This document shows positions 1 to 9,395 of a stretch of DNA of 52,526 nucleotides, in pieces. The notes beneath the pieces are model-generated. The model did not search any database, was not told the DNA's origin, and saw nothing but the letters and a program-made list of their open reading frames with translations. Source of the stretch: Myxococcales bacterium (GTDB taxonomy: Bacteria; Myxococcota_A; UBA796; GCA-2862545); NCBI GenBank assembly GCA_019634415.1, contig JAHQVJ010000049.1, positions 1-52,526 on the forward strand. The letters are read 5' to 3'. The first letter of the stretch is position 1, and each line of letters begins with the position of its first letter. Made by a program: the position numbers and the translations under genes.

Positions 1-1
1 C

Positions 2-1318
2 GTAGGCGTGAGCTTGTCGGCCGGACTCACCGACACACAGACCGAGTTCTACGCCACCGGCGCCCTGGGCAACTACCACAACGACATGGACCACACCTAC
101 CTGCGTGGGGACCTGTTCGTGCGGTCGCTACACCTGCGCGCCTTCTGGAACCGCAACGTGGGCGACACCGGCCCCTGGGTCCGCTACGGCGCAGGTCCCG
201 ACCGTCTGGCCGCCCTGTTCAACAACAACGTCGTCGACGTGGAGCTCGAGGCGCCCGTCCAGTTCGAGACGGGCCCCGTGGCCCACACCCTCAACGTGGG
301 TGGTGGATACCGGCTCAAGCGCTTCGGCTTCAGCTACCTCGCCGGAGGCGCCGACGAGGTCTACGTCGAGAACCACTTCAAGGCCTTCCTCAACGAGCAG
401 ATCTCGGTGGGTCCCTTCGGTGCGGTCGCCTCGCTGCGCGCGGACCTGCACCCCCTCATCCCCCTGAGCCAGACCATCTCCCCGCGAGGCTCGCTGCTCT
501 TCCGCCTCTTCGACAAGACCAGCATCCGCGCCACGGCTGGCTCCGCCTACCGCGCACCCAACGGTCTCGAGTCCTACATGGACCTGAACCTGCCCACGCC
601 GGCAGACGGTGTGTTCATCGCCGACTTCGGCAACCGCAACCTAAGGCCGGAGCGAATCACCACCTTCGAGCTGGGCGTGCACGACGAGTCCACCTTCTTC
701 CACACCGCCGACGTGGTGGTCTACTACAACCAGGTGACCAACCTCATCGGGCTCGACGACGTCACCCTCGCCATCAACCCCTTCGACGCCGGTGCCAACG
801 GTGTGGGGGTGGGCTCCACAGGCTGGATCAACCTCGATCCGGTCTACACGGGCGTGGGCCTGGAGGCAGAGGTCGAGCTGTATCCGGTGGACGGCCTCGA
901 CGTGTTCGCCAACGCCAACGTGATGCAGGTCAACGAGGCCATCGGCGATCAGGTCGCCCGCGAGGGCTCTGCCTCGCAGCTCAAGCTCAACGGCGGCTTC
1001 TCGTACCGCACGCCGTACAACACCGACGTGTCCATGTCGGCTCACTACCTGAGCGGGCAGACCTGGAACCTGCGTCAGTTCGATCCCGACACCCTGGCCA
1101 TCGTGCCGGTGGCCTCCCCCATCGACTCACGGCTGCTGGTGTCCGCCCGCGTGGCCTTCCGGCCCCTCGCCGACCAAGACTTCGAGATCGCAGGAACGGT
1201 GTGGAACATCACCGAGCTGATCAAGACGGTGGGCGACGGCGACGCGGGCTTCCTCGAGCACCCCGAGGGCCAGCCCGTCATCGGTCGTGCCTACGCCACC
1301 ATCGCCTACCGGTTCTAG
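2..1318 (+). CDS. TonB-dependent outer-membrane receptor, C-terminal part (5' end outside window)
   Basis: The frame is open at the left edge, so the start and the plug domain are missing; the GTG at position 8 is only an internal codon. About 439 residues remain. They show alternating beta-strand segments, a conserved-looking stretch near SAYRAPNGLES and NLRPERITTFELG (the typical late TonB-receptor barrel motif), and a C-terminal strand ending in Tyr-Arg-Phe, the aromatic outer-membrane insertion signal. The family imports siderophores, cobalamin, metals or sugars through the outer membrane with TonB energy; the substrate cannot be told here. The following lipoprotein starts 8 bp after the stop, so the two are probably co-transcribed and may work together at the outer membrane. 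Confidence 0.85.
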   Translation, partial: VGVSLSAGLTDTQTEFYATGALGNYHNDMDHTYLRGDLFVRSLHLRAFWNRNVGDTGPWVRYGAGPDRLAALFNNNVVDVELEAPVQFETGPVAHTLNVGGGYRLKRFGFSYLAGGADEVYVENHFKAFLNEQISVGPFGAVASLRADLHPLIPLSQTISPRGSLLFRLFDKTSIRATAGSAYRAPNGLESYMDLNLPTPADGVFIADFGNRNLRPERITTFELGVHDESTFFHTADVVVYYNQVTNLIGLDDVTLAINPFDAGANGVGVGSTGWINLDPVYTGVGLEAEVELYPVDGLDVFANANVMQVNEAIGDQVAREGSASQLKLNGGFSYRTPYNTDVSMSAHYLSGQTWNLRQFDPDTLAIVPVASPIDSRLLVSARVAFRPLADQDFEIAGTVWNITELIKTVGDGDAGFLEHPEGQPVIGRAYATIAYRF

Positions 1319-1326
1319 GAGGATCC

Positions 1327-2616
1327 ATGCGCATCTCCACGCTTGCATTGCTGATGGCCTCCTGTGAGTACGAGGCCCCCATCAACGACAACCCGCTGTC
1401 GGCGCCTCCGCTGCTCAACTCCATCGAGGGCTCGGTGGTGTTCACCGGCGGCGACGACACCCCGCTGGGCCCCACGTACATCAACGCCTACGACGCGAAC
1501 AACCCCGGGCCGCCTGCCGGCACCGGGGCCCCCGTGACGTTCTCGAGCGTGCCCGCCGGGGCCTACTCGGGCATCGACGCGGGACTGCGCACCGCCGACT
1601 ACGGCCTGTCGCAGATGCCGAACGGCGAGTACATCGTGAACGCCCTGATGGACGTGGACGGCAACTTCAATCCGTTCGTGTCGGTGCTCGCGGGTGCCAC
1701 CTGTGGCGACTGGGTGGGCACCTACCTCGACGATCTCGGAGGCACGCCGGCCACGGTGCCGCTCCAGGGAGGCGTGCTGCGCTCGGGCGTCACGGTGTTC
1801 GTGGCCCAGCCCGTTCCCACCCAGCGTCCTGCCTTCGAGTACGTCAGCGACACCACCATCTCGCTGGGCGAGACGACCACCAACCCGATCCCTCGCACCT
1901 TCCGGCTGGGGGCCACCACCATCAACACCGCCTTCTCCCCGGAGCAGCCGCTGTTCCTGGGCCCGAGCTGCCCGGTGTTCGGAAAAGCGGTGGGCTGCGA
2001 GACCACGGGCTTCTGCCCCTGCGATCCGGCCATCTTCAGCCCGGCGAGTCCCACCTTCGAGCCCTGCCCCACGGCGATCTACCTGCAGATCAACGACCTG
2101 GATCAGGACGGCGAGGCCGATCCGTACCCAGCTCCCCTGCAGGCCGCGAACGGCCTGCTCGACATCTGGCCGCGGGTGTTCCTGGAGTTCGTGGGAGCCC
2201 CCCTGGGCACCTTCCAGTTCGACGGGCAGATCCTGCCCGAGCGCTGGGTGAGCGAGGCCTTCCCGCTGGCCGCCGAGATCGGAGGTGCTGCGCTGTACGG
2301 ACAGCCGCCGAGTGCGGTGGCCCCCATCGGCACCCCCGTGCCGGTGAACGACCTGAACGTCACCTTCCTGCCGGTGTTCCTGCACTACCACGCAGGCGGC
2401 GTGGACGGCGTGGACGCCAACGGCCCCTTCGACGTGGTGAACCTGCTGGCGGGGGGCAGCGCCGACCTGGTGCCCCAGGGCGCCTGGGCGACCACCATGA
2501 TCTCCTTCACCGGTCAGACCTGGACCGTGCCCAACGAGATCTCACAGCTGAACCTGCCGGGGATCGACGGCTTCGATCCGCTCACTCAGGGCGGAGCCGT
2601 GGTGATCGCTCCCTGA
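1327..2616 (+). CDS. Predicted lipoprotein partner of the TonB-dependent receptor
   Basis: A 429-residue protein of unrecognised family. The start ATG is preceded by AGGAGG overlapping the stop codon of the receptor gene, which argues for translational coupling. The N-terminus MRISTLALLMASCEYEAP gives a short lipoprotein signal with Cys13 as the probable lipidated residue (Met at -3 is slightly unusual). The body has a domain resembling a carboxypeptidase-regulatory/transthyretin-like fold near the start (NGEYIVNALMDVDGNF) and a central cysteine-rich stretch with several Cys around residues 215-245. I infer a surface lipoprotein that helps the neighbouring receptor; binding partner unknown. 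Its 3' end overlaps the convergent HTTM gene by 35 bp. Confidence 0.75.
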   Translation: MRISTLALLMASCEYEAPINDNPLSAPPLLNSIEGSVVFTGGDDTPLGPTYINAYDANNPGPPAGTGAPVTFSSVPAGAYSGIDAGLRTADYGLSQMPNGEYIVNALMDVDGNFNPFVSVLAGATCGDWVGTYLDDLGGTPATVPLQGGVLRSGVTVFVAQPVPTQRPAFEYVSDTTISLGETTTNPIPRTFRLGATTINTAFSPEQPLFLGPSCPVFGKAVGCETTGFCPCDPAIFSPASPTFEPCPTAIYLQINDLDQDGEADPYPAPLQAANGLLDIWPRVFLEFVGAPLGTFQFDGQILPERWVSEAFPLAAEIGGAALYGQPPSAVAPIGTPVPVNDLNVTFLPVFLHYHAGGVDGVDANGPFDVVNLLAGGSADLVPQGAWATTMISFTGQTWTVPNEISQLNLPGIDGFDPLTQGGAVVIAP

Positions 2617-3580
2617 TCCAGCGGACCAGGCTGTGCCACTCCGCGGGATGCACCATCGCCGCATAGAAGCACACGCTGATGAAGCTGAAGGGGCCCACCT
2701 CCATCGTGAGGAAGATGGCGAGGTGCATGAACAGCCCGATCCCCATGTAGATCCAGCGGTAGCCGATCCGGTTGGCCCACTGCCCGATCCGGCCCACGTC
2801 GGTGCGGCCCGCCCACCACACGGCGAGCAGCCAGGTGGGGGCGAGGACCTCCCAGAACCAGGTGACCATCGTGGCGAGCTGCGTGAGCGGGAACACATAG
2901 GCGAGCCAGGACATGTCCGACCGGTGCCAGCTGGGCTGCTGCAGGATGAAGTACAGCGCGCTCGAGTCGCCCCAGGGCACCCACGCCGCCGACAGCTTCT
3001 GCAGCCCCGTCATGCAGTACATGAGCACGAGCTGATAGGCCGCGAGCCACCGCGGAAACGCCAGCGACGTGGCGGCGGGCCACCAGGTGCCGTGCTGGAG
3101 CCGCGCAGTCACCGACAGCGTGCCCTGCCCCCCGCCGAGCACGCACAGCCACAGTCCGTTGGACAGCAGCTCGTCGTAGCTGCCCCCCGCATGCCCGTTG
3201 ATGTCCAGCAGGTTGTTGGTGACCACCAGCGTGACGAGCGCCATCGCTCGTCCTCCGATCCCCAAGGTGAGCATCAACCCACCGAAGAGTGCCCCGAAGA
3301 CCAGCGGCCACACCACGTTCGGCATCGGCCCGCCCAGCCACTCGACGAGCCAGGGGCCGTCACCGAGCGCCCGCATCCCCCCGTGAGACACGTCGATCCA
3401 CAGCACGGGCACCAGGCCTGCGAGCACGGTGGACCCGATGTCGTAGATCACCGACAGCCCCATTCCGATGCGAAACAGGGCGAAGCTGGTGGCCCCCTCC
3501 ACGCTGGAGACCCGGTCCACGAAGCGAGACCACATCCCCGCGTGCCTGGGCGGCGCCCCCAGATTCGGCTCGGCGCTCAT
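2582..3580 (-). CDS. HTTM-domain (vitamin K-dependent gamma-carboxylase-like) integral membrane protein
   Basis: A 332-residue protein with several hydrophobic segments. The family signature is visible: FALFRIGMGLSVIYD near residue 35, Y..TGLQKL in the centre, and W-rich loops between helices (MVTWFWEVLAPTWLL). This matches the HTTM family, related to the membrane part of gamma-glutamyl carboxylase. Bacterial members have no firmly established reaction. The ATG overlaps the stop of the upstream gene (ATGA), a classic coupling with the soluble or membrane-anchored partner protein at 3577-4251. The 3' end runs 35 bp into the convergent lipoprotein gene. Confidence 0.75.
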   Translation of the reverse strand: MSAEPNLGAPPRHAGMWSRFVDRVSSVEGATSFALFRIGMGLSVIYDIGSTVLAGLVPVLWIDVSHGGMRALGDGPWLVEWLGGPMPNVVWPLVFGALFGGLMLTLGIGGRAMALVTLVVTNNLLDINGHAGGSYDELLSNGLWLCVLGGGQGTLSVTARLQHGTWWPAATSLAFPRWLAAYQLVLMYCMTGLQKLSAAWVPWGDSSALYFILQQPSWHRSDMSWLAYVFPLTQLATMVTWFWEVLAPTWLLAVWWAGRTDVGRIGQWANRIGYRWIYMGIGLFMHLAIFLTMEVGPFSFISVCFYAAMVHPAEWHSLVRWIRERSPRLRPE

Positions 3581-4251
3581 CGATAGCGCTCGAGTCGCCG
3601 CTGGGACGACAGCTCTCGCTTCTCCTTCGCCTCCTCACCCGCACGCACCTCGTCGGGTGTACGCGTGCGGTACCGCACGAAGGACACCCGAACGCGTGCG
3701 GCCTCTGGAAAGTCCTGCGCCGCCTGGGTGGCCACCCAGTTCGCGAACTGCTGACGCGGCCCGCGGAAGTGCGCCCATGCATAGCGGAAGGTGGCGGCGC
3801 GCAGCCGGTCGTGATCGAAGATGGTGTGCATCCAGGCGTGCTCGTCCGAGCGCGCCACGTACACCGGCTGCCACCCCTTCCGGCCACCGTCCACGTGGAT
3901 CTCGAGACGCCCGGGGAAGCGGTGAGGTGCCACGAACATGCGCCAGGACTGCCAGGTGCCGCAGTACTCGAAGTATGGCTTGAACGGACGCAGGAGCTTG
4001 GCGCGGCCGCGCTCGTAGCCCATGGCGAACTGCCACAGGCCCTCCTCGAGCTCGTCCATGGTGATGGGGTACCCCCACCCTCGCAGGCGCTCCTGCCACA
4101 CCCGGAACTCGTTCTGGACCGTGGGGGTCTTCCAGGCCGAGCGGCTCATCCCTCCGCCCACGGAGGGCAAGCCCACGGCGGTGATCGCAAAGAGATGCAC
4201 CACCACGAACACCGCGCGTCCGTGTCGCAGCAGTGGGTCGAGCAGGCTCAC
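3577..4251 (-). CDS. Membrane-anchored partner of the HTTM protein, function unknown
   Basis: A 224-residue product with one hydrophobic N-terminal segment (about residues 13-30) and a largely hydrophilic body rich in Trp, Arg and Phe, ending in a charged tail. GTG start, 13 bp after the preceding lipoprotein gene; 4-bp overlap with the HTTM gene. Short proteins of this shape commonly accompany HTTM proteins in bacteria, and the coupling here supports a complex, but I recognise no catalytic motif. Aromatic and basic residues around MFVAPHRFPGRLEIHVDGG suggest a beta-rich domain. Function not assigned. Confidence 0.7.
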   Translation of the reverse strand: MSLLDPLLRHGRAVFVVVHLFAITAVGLPSVGGGMSRSAWKTPTVQNEFRVWQERLRGWGYPITMDELEEGLWQFAMGYERGRAKLLRPFKPYFEYCGTWQSWRMFVAPHRFPGRLEIHVDGGRKGWQPVYVARSDEHAWMHTIFDHDRLRAATFRYAWAHFRGPRQQFANWVATQAAQDFPEAARVRVSFVRYRTRTPDEVRAGEEAKEKRELSSQRRLERYR

Positions 4252-4264
4252 GCGCCCCTCCGAG

Positions 4265-5257
4265 CTACTGATCCACCATCAGCAGACCGGGCTGCAGGGT
4301 GCCCGCGATGTCGCGCACCACCAGATCCAAGCAGAACAGCTCTCCGTCCGTGCATGGCCCGCACTCTACCCCGAGACCCGCAGCGGTGTTGCACAGGAAC
4401 GCCTGGTCGCCGTTGATCGCCTCCGACAGCTCTCGCGTGTCTGCGAGACCCGACAGGGTGCCCCCGCCGATGGCCGACCCGTCCGCCGCGAACGTGCCCT
4501 GGAACAGGAAGTCCCGCACCGGGATGTCGGCCACGTCTCCGTTCACCACCGTCTGCAGCGCAATCTCGTCCACACCCGTCTCGAAGAAGGGCTGGCCGTC
4601 GAAGGACACCACCGGGAAGTCCCAGGTGGGCGCCGAGCGATCCTGGGTCACCACCCCCAGCGGATCCGTCCTACCAGGCCCACCGATCAGCTCCAGCTGC
4701 GTGTCGGTGGCGAGCTTCACCCCCAACAAGATGGGATCCGTCAGGTAGATGGTGACCAGGGGAGCCAGGTTGGGCGGCTCGACCCACTCGGCGCCGCGCA
4801 GATCGAGCACGTAGGTGTTGCCCACCAGAGACTCGGGCCCGGGATCGAGGGCCGTGCCCAGCTCGCTCGTGGTGAAGCGGATCTCGTGGGTCTGCACGCA
4901 GTCCTGCACCACCAGCGTGTAGTCGGTGCTGGGCGCCAGCACGCCACCCCACGACATCTCGAAGCCCAGATCCGTCTCGGACCAGGCGCGCTCGGTGGCC
5001 ACCAGGTTGGACTCGGCGTCGAGCAGCCACGCGTCGTAGCGGTCCACCCGGTCCGTGCCGGTGAACACCATCGGGCGCTCCTGCCAGTACACCTCGGTCG
5101 AGCCGTCGGCAGGCACCGTGCTGACGAGGACGTCCATGCAGTCCCCCGTCAGGGCCGTGCCTTCCTCGAACCATCCCGTGTCCAGCAGCTTGGGGGGCTC
5201 CTGCCCCGAGCACGACACACACGCCACCAGTCCCGCAGCCACGAACGCGGACCTCAT
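4265..5257 (-). CDS. Lipoprotein with bacterial Ig-like (Big_5/SbsA-type) domain
   Basis: A 330-residue protein. The start at 5257 was chosen because it overlaps the stop of the upstream lipoprotein gene (ATGA) and gives a clear signal, MRSAFVAAGLVACVSCSGQ, with a lipobox Cys at residue 13 or 16. Residues about 35-125 carry the pattern of an Ig-like domain (STVPADGSTEVYW ... LAPSTDYTLVV ... HEIRFTTS). The rest has paired cysteines near the C-terminus (LCN...CGPC...LFCLD). Likely a surface-exposed structural or adhesion lipoprotein. It sits in a tight minus-strand operon with a second lipoprotein and the HTTM pair. Confidence 0.75.
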   Translation of the reverse strand: MRSAFVAAGLVACVSCSGQEPPKLLDTGWFEEGTALTGDCMDVLVSTVPADGSTEVYWQERPMVFTGTDRVDRYDAWLLDAESNLVATERAWSETDLGFEMSWGGVLAPSTDYTLVVQDCVQTHEIRFTTSELGTALDPGPESLVGNTYVLDLRGAEWVEPPNLAPLVTIYLTDPILLGVKLATDTQLELIGGPGRTDPLGVVTQDRSAPTWDFPVVSFDGQPFFETGVDEIALQTVVNGDVADIPVRDFLFQGTFAADGSAIGGGTLSGLADTRELSEAINGDQAFLCNTAAGLGVECGPCTDGELFCLDLVVRDIAGTLQPGLLMVDQ

Positions 5258-6177
5258 ACGGCCTCCAGCGTGATGTTCAACACGTACCACTCGGTGGGAC
5301 CTTCCTGGCTGCCGGACTCCAGCAGCTCCACGTAGATCACCTCGTCTCCGGAGGACTGGTACACGCCCTCCGGATCGAGATCCACGCCCGAGATCTGCCC
5401 GCCCACGATGGTCTCGAGCTCGTTGACGTCGGCGTCCCACACGATGGCGGTGAGGTTGGCCCCCGAGCCCTCGGAGAACGCGTCCACGTCGATGTGCACG
5501 TCGTGCCTGCCGTCGGGCACCGCGATCCGGAACCAGTCGAAGTCCTCGAGGGCGCCGTTGCCGTCCATTGTGCCGAACACGGAGTCTCCGTCGACGAGCA
5601 CCTGCGCATCGCCGGGCACGTCGTTGCCCTCCACCTCGACCATGCTCCACTCGACGGGCGCCTTCACCTCGCTCACCAGCACCCGGTAGGTGAACCGCTC
5701 CCCGCCCTGTGCCGTCTCGTCGCCGACGGACAAGGTGTATTCGCCCATGGGCGCCTGGAACACCACGCGGGCGTCGGTGGACTCCGGCGCGTCGGTCTGC
5801 AGCACACCCCAGCCCTCGTCCACCGACAGGAACTGCAGCTGCATGTCGGCGATGGAGCCATCGTCACCCTCGGCCTCCACGCTGATCCAGCCATCGTCGT
5901 CGAGGAAGACCGAGAAGTAGTCGAAGTCCAGCGGCTCGCCGATCACCCCGCACGCGCGCTGCTCCGGCGCGATCAGGTTGGCCTGATCCGCGTCGTCGTT
6001 GGGCTCTTGCTCGGGAAACGCGCAGGGTGGCTCGGGGGCTGTGTCGGCGGTGGTGGCCGTCTCCGGAGGCGGATCCGGCGGGTCACTGTCGGTGGGCAGG
6101 CTGGGGTTGCACTGACAGCCAGCCGACAGGGCGGCCAGCGCCACCGCACCGAGCCCTCGCAGAGAGGTCCGAATCAT
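5254..6177 (-). CDS. Lipoprotein with two PPC-like (pre-peptidase C-terminal) domains
   Basis: A 307-residue protein with signal MIRTSLRGLGAVALAALSAGC, lipobox L-S-A-G-C, followed by a Pro/Thr/Asp-rich linker. Two repeats start with the E-x-N-D motif of PPC domains (FPEQEPNDDADQANLI and VEVEGNDVPGDAQ), each followed by DFDWF/DFDYFSV and alternating beta strands. PPC domains occur in secreted enzymes and surface proteins as beta-sandwich modules. No catalytic domain is present. First gene of a four-gene coupled set ending in the HTTM protein, which suggests a shared envelope role. Confidence 0.75.
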   Translation of the reverse strand: MIRTSLRGLGAVALAALSAGCQCNPSLPTDSDPPDPPPETATTADTAPEPPCAFPEQEPNDDADQANLIAPEQRACGVIGEPLDFDYFSVFLDDDGWISVEAEGDDGSIADMQLQFLSVDEGWGVLQTDAPESTDARVVFQAPMGEYTLSVGDETAQGGERFTYRVLVSEVKAPVEWSMVEVEGNDVPGDAQVLVDGDSVFGTMDGNGALEDFDWFRIAVPDGRHDVHIDVDAFSEGSGANLTAIVWDADVNELETIVGGQISGVDLDPEGVYQSSGDEVIYVELLESGSQEGPTEWYVLNITLEAV

Positions 6178-6214
6178 GCGCGTCTCCTGAACTCGGAGCG
6201 TACCCGCGACCGAC

Positions 6215-7087
6215 TCATCTGGCTAGCGGAAGCCCCGTGTCTCCGGCTTGTCGGTACGCCTTGGTGTCCTTGAGCTGGCGCGTGGCCGCGAAGACCGCGG
6301 CAGGCGTGGACAGGTCGACGTGGGGCAGTGCCGCGGCCACGGCCGCCTTCAGGGTGGGAGAGCCCGGCCGGAGGAAGGGGTTGGTGGCTCGCTCGTCGTC
6401 GATGGTGGAGGGCACGGCGCAGCCTCCCTGCTCCCGCACGTCCCAGACCTGGCGAATGCGCTGCACCAGGGCGGCGTTGTCGGGCTCCACCGACCAAGCA
6501 AAGCGCAGGTTGTCCTGGGTGTACTCGTGCGCACAGCACACGCGCGTGCCCCCGGGCAGCGCCGCGAGCCGCAGCAGCGAGTCGAACATGGTGGAGGGGG
6601 GACCATCGAACAGGTACCCACAGCCGCCCGCGAACAGCGTGTCGCCACAGAACAGCACGTCGTCCACCACGAAGCTCACGTGGCCGTCGATGTGGCCCTC
6701 CGTGAGCATCACGCGTCCCGTCAGCTCACCGAGCTGCACGGTGTCACCGTCGACCACGGGGTGGGTGATCCCGGGGATGTCGTCGCGGCGGCCGGCGAAG
6801 CCCACCACCTGCAGCCCCTGGAGCAAGCCCCGGCGCTGCAGATCCCGATTCACCCCGATGTGGTCGCCGTGGGTGTGGGTGTTCCAGACCGCAGCGAGGG
6901 TGAGCCCCAGGGCCTCACAGGCCTCGAGCGCCTCACCGGCGGTGGGCCCGTCCACGATGGCTGCCTGCTGCGTGGCGGTGCACTCCAGGATCCACACCAG
7001 GTTGTCGCTGGCTGCGGGAACCTGGTGCACCCGGCCAGCTCCCGAGGCGGTCGCGAAGGGCTCACGGGGTTGGGACACGACGTGCAT
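6215..7087 (-). CDS. gloB: Hydroxyacylglutathione hydrolase (glyoxalase II), metallo-beta-lactamase fold
   Basis: A 290-residue enzyme. The metal site is explicit: T-H71-T-H73-G-D75-H76 (HxHxDH), then TEGHIDGH (the GH-x-x-GH site with Glu replacing the usual Pro), FCGDTLFAGGCGYLFDG with the bridging Asp, and C-C-A-H-E-Y-T near residue 180. The glyoxalase II C-terminal glutathione-site region is present, including Y-T-Q-D-N-L-R-F-A and the conserved TNPFLR. It hydrolyses S-lactoylglutathione to lactate and glutathione in methylglyoxal detoxification (family knowledge). It lies 20 bp downstream of slyX on the same strand. Confidence 0.92.
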   Translation of the reverse strand: MHVVSQPREPFATASGAGRVHQVPAASDNLVWILECTATQQAAIVDGPTAGEALEACEALGLTLAAVWNTHTHGDHIGVNRDLQRRGLLQGLQVVGFAGRRDDIPGITHPVVDGDTVQLGELTGRVMLTEGHIDGHVSFVVDDVLFCGDTLFAGGCGYLFDGPPSTMFDSLLRLAALPGGTRVCCAHEYTQDNLRFAWSVEPDNAALVQRIRQVWDVREQGGCAVPSTIDDERATNPFLRPGSPTLKAAVAAALPHVDLSTPAAVFAATRQLKDTKAYRQAGDTGLPLAR

Positions 7088-7107
7088 CTAGGGCCTCCTC
7101 GCCACCG

Positions 7108-7314
7108 TCAGTAGTGTGGTGGCGGCTCGTTCTGCAGCTCCGGGGTCTGGCTGCGCAGCTCCTCCCGCAGACCCTTCACGGACTCCTGCAGCGCCTCGAT
7201 CTCGTGACGCATGCTGCGGATCACCGAGTCGAGCTCCGCCAGGAGGTTGTCTTGGAAGGCCACCTTGACCTCGAGCTCCGTGAGGCGTGATGCCGTGCGC
7301 TCCGACTCGCTCAC
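7108..7314 (-). CDS. slyX: SlyX family protein
   Basis: A 68-residue, strongly helical/coiled-coil protein. The core LEVKVAFQDNLLAELDSVI and the C-terminal PPPHY match SlyX, which ends in the same motif in enterobacteria. The GTG start overlaps the helicase stop codon (GTGA), so translation is coupled to the upstream gene. SlyX function is not firmly established; in Escherichia coli it was linked to phage phiX174 lysis. The frame is open further upstream but only inside the helicase gene, so the short form is preferred. Confidence 0.88.
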   Translation of the reverse strand: MSESERTASRLTELEVKVAFQDNLLAELDSVIRSMRHEIEALQESVKGLREELRSQTPELQNEPPPHY

Positions 7315-9395
7315 TCCTCCCCCATGGCCTGGCGCAGGATCGCCGATGGCGTGCCCACGGCGGTGACCCAGAGCTGATGCACCGCACGGGTGGCCCCCAC
7401 GTGGAGCAGGCGACGCGCGGAGGGAGTGTCGGGATACGACGCCGCGTCCGCCTCCACGATCACGATGTAGTCGAACTCCAGCCCCTTGACCGAGGCCACC
7501 TCGGTGATCTCGATGCCCGGGGCGAAGGTGAAGTCCTGGCTGGTGACCCGGCGCACACGCGGCACCTCGCTGCGCTGCAGGCCCGCGTGGTACAGCCGGG
7601 AGACGTCGGCCGAGGGAGTGAGCAGCGCCACCGAGGCCAGGGGCTCGGCCTGGATCAGGTCCTTGAGGGCGTCTGCCAGGAACGCCACGCACGCGCCGTG
7701 ATCCGTGAAGCGGAACATCTCCACGGGGGGCCCCGAGCGGGTGACCAAGGGCGGATCGTCGTCTTCCGACAGCTCGCCGAGCAACCGGCGGGCGAAGGTC
7801 ACGATCTCGGCGGAGGAGCGGTAGGCGATGCGCAGGGTGGACACCGCGGTTCCCTCCAGCCCCAGGTGCCCGAAGAACTCGGCCCACGAGGTGAAGCCGG
7901 CGTCCTTCATGACGTGCTGCTGCGTGTCGCCGGCGAGGGTGATGCTCTCGCTGCGATCCAGACAGCCGATGAGGACGCGCACCTCCAGGGGCGAGAAGTC
8001 CTGCACCTCGTCGATGGCCACGTGGCGGAAGCGCATGCGGCCACCGCCCTTGCGCTTCAGCGGACCCACCCGCAGCTGGTAGGCGCGCAGCAGCAAGGCG
8101 TCGTCCTCCTCGTCGAGATCCGCCTCCACTTCCTTGTCGTCCCACCACGCCACCACCTCGTCGAAGCGATCGCGACACCAGTCGCAGATCCGGGTCAGCT
8201 CCGCGTCGGTGAAGGCGGTGGAGCCTGCGTCCCGCAGGGCGCGCGAGATCGACTCCGGCTTCGACAGCACGCTCACCACGTCGTCGAAGGCCTGCTCGGC
8301 AGTGGACGGCCCCGCCACGGTGGCCACCTGGTCCTCCAGCACCTGCAGCATCACCGGGTGCAGCTTCAGCCGGACCACGTCGGCGGGCGTGTCGTCGCGG
8401 TGGGTGCGCGGCAGCTGAGGGAAGTGTCGCCGCCGCTCCGAAGAGGCCCACCCGCGGAAGTCTCGCACCTGGGCCCGATCCACGCCCAGGGCGGGCAGCA
8501 CGTGCGACACGTACTCGCGAAGCGCAGGGGAGAACACCACGAAGAGCGTGCGCTTGCTGTTGATCTCGGGATCCGAGTAGGCGAGGTACGCGATGCGATG
8601 CAGCGCCACCGTCGTCTTGCCCGAGCCAGCTGTGCCTCGGATCACCACGAACCCCGACGAGGGGCGGGTGATCAGCTCGAACTGGTCGGCGTCGATGAGG
8701 CCCGCGATGTCGGGCAGCCGCTTGTCACGTCGCTTGCGGGCGCCAGCGAGATCGGTGCCGAGTCGCCGCGTGAGCGCCTCGCCAGCCTCGTGGCTCCGCA
8801 TCGACGCCCCCTGCCCTCCCGCGAGCCGCGCGGGCTCGGCGCGCTCGCAGCGCCACCCCTCGGGCGCCTCCGGATCGGCAGCGAAGGTGCCCTCGGGTGC
8901 GTCGATCCGCTCGAGCTCGCGACGGCGGATGGTCACGGTGCGCCGAGCCACCACCTCGCCGATGTGCGTCTTGCCGCCAAGCTCCTCCTCGTACTCGTCG
9001 CCCTGTTGGTAGGCGTAGAACAGACGGGAGATGGGCGCGTGGCGCCAGTCCACGATGCGGATGCCTCGGGAGATCCGCGTGGCCTTCCCGAGGAAGACGT
9101 CGCGGCTGCGCGAGCCCTCGGTGAGCCGAAGGTGGGCGAAGTAGGGACTGTCCGGATCCACCTGAGGGCGGTCTCTCGATGCCCTCACCTGCTCCAGCAG
9201 CGCGTGGTTCCGGTTGTACTGCTCCATGAGCGCACCGAGGTCCTCGGCCTTCGCGCCGGGCATCTCTTCCCGCAGGCGCAGCAGCTCCGCCACGATGTCA
9301 GCCTCGGAGGGAGGTAGATCGTAGGGTTCCTCCTCCAGGAGCGTGCGCACCTGCTCCAACAGCTCTTGCTCTTCCGCGACGATGGGATGGGCCAC
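7311..9395 (-). CDS. UvrD/HelD-like superfamily 1 helicase
   Basis: A 694-residue protein. An N-terminal coiled region (residues 1-60) precedes the HelD-type DWRHAPISRLFYAYQQGDEYEEELGG stretch. Walker A is GTAGSGKTT around residue 254, the DE-box I-D-E-V-Q-D-F-S around 461, and the late SF1 motifs V-KGLEFDYIVIVEAD and G-ATRA follow. HelD-class proteins are UvrD-like ATPases that dissociate stalled RNA polymerase from DNA (family knowledge from Bacillus and mycobacteria); whether this one does is inference. GTG start with a weak upstream SD. First gene of a run with slyX and gloB; a dyad at 9381-9424 overlaps its start. Confidence 0.85.
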   Translation of the reverse strand: MAHPIVAEEQELLEQVRTLLEEEPYDLPPSEADIVAELLRLREEMPGAKAEDLGALMEQYNRNHALLEQVRASRDRPQVDPDSPYFAHLRLTEGSRSRDVFLGKATRISRGIRIVDWRHAPISRLFYAYQQGDEYEEELGGKTHIGEVVARRTVTIRRRELERIDAPEGTFAADPEAPEGWRCERAEPARLAGGQGASMRSHEAGEALTRRLGTDLAGARKRRDKRLPDIAGLIDADQFELITRPSSGFVVIRGTAGSGKTTVALHRIAYLAYSDPEINSKRTLFVVFSPALREYVSHVLPALGVDRAQVRDFRGWASSERRRHFPQLPRTHRDDTPADVVRLKLHPVMLQVLEDQVATVAGPSTAEQAFDDVVSVLSKPESISRALRDAGSTAFTDAELTRICDWCRDRFDEVVAWWDDKEVEADLDEEDDALLLRAYQLRVGPLKRKGGGRMRFRHVAIDEVQDFSPLEVRVLIGCLDRSESITLAGDTQQHVMKDAGFTSWAEFFGHLGLEGTAVSTLRIAYRSSAEIVTFARRLLGELSEDDDPPLVTRSGPPVEMFRFTDHGACVAFLADALKDLIQAEPLASVALLTPSADVSRLYHAGLQRSEVPRVRRVTSQDFTFAPGIEITEVASVKGLEFDYIVIVEADAASYPDTPSARRLLHVGATRAVHQLWVTAVGTPSAILRQAMGEE

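Noticed and set aside
7287..9317. 676-codon open frame on + opposite the HelD-like helicase
   Set aside because: It is a GC-rich antisense shadow: His/Gly/Arg-rich translation with no domain, whereas the minus frame has complete helicase motifs.
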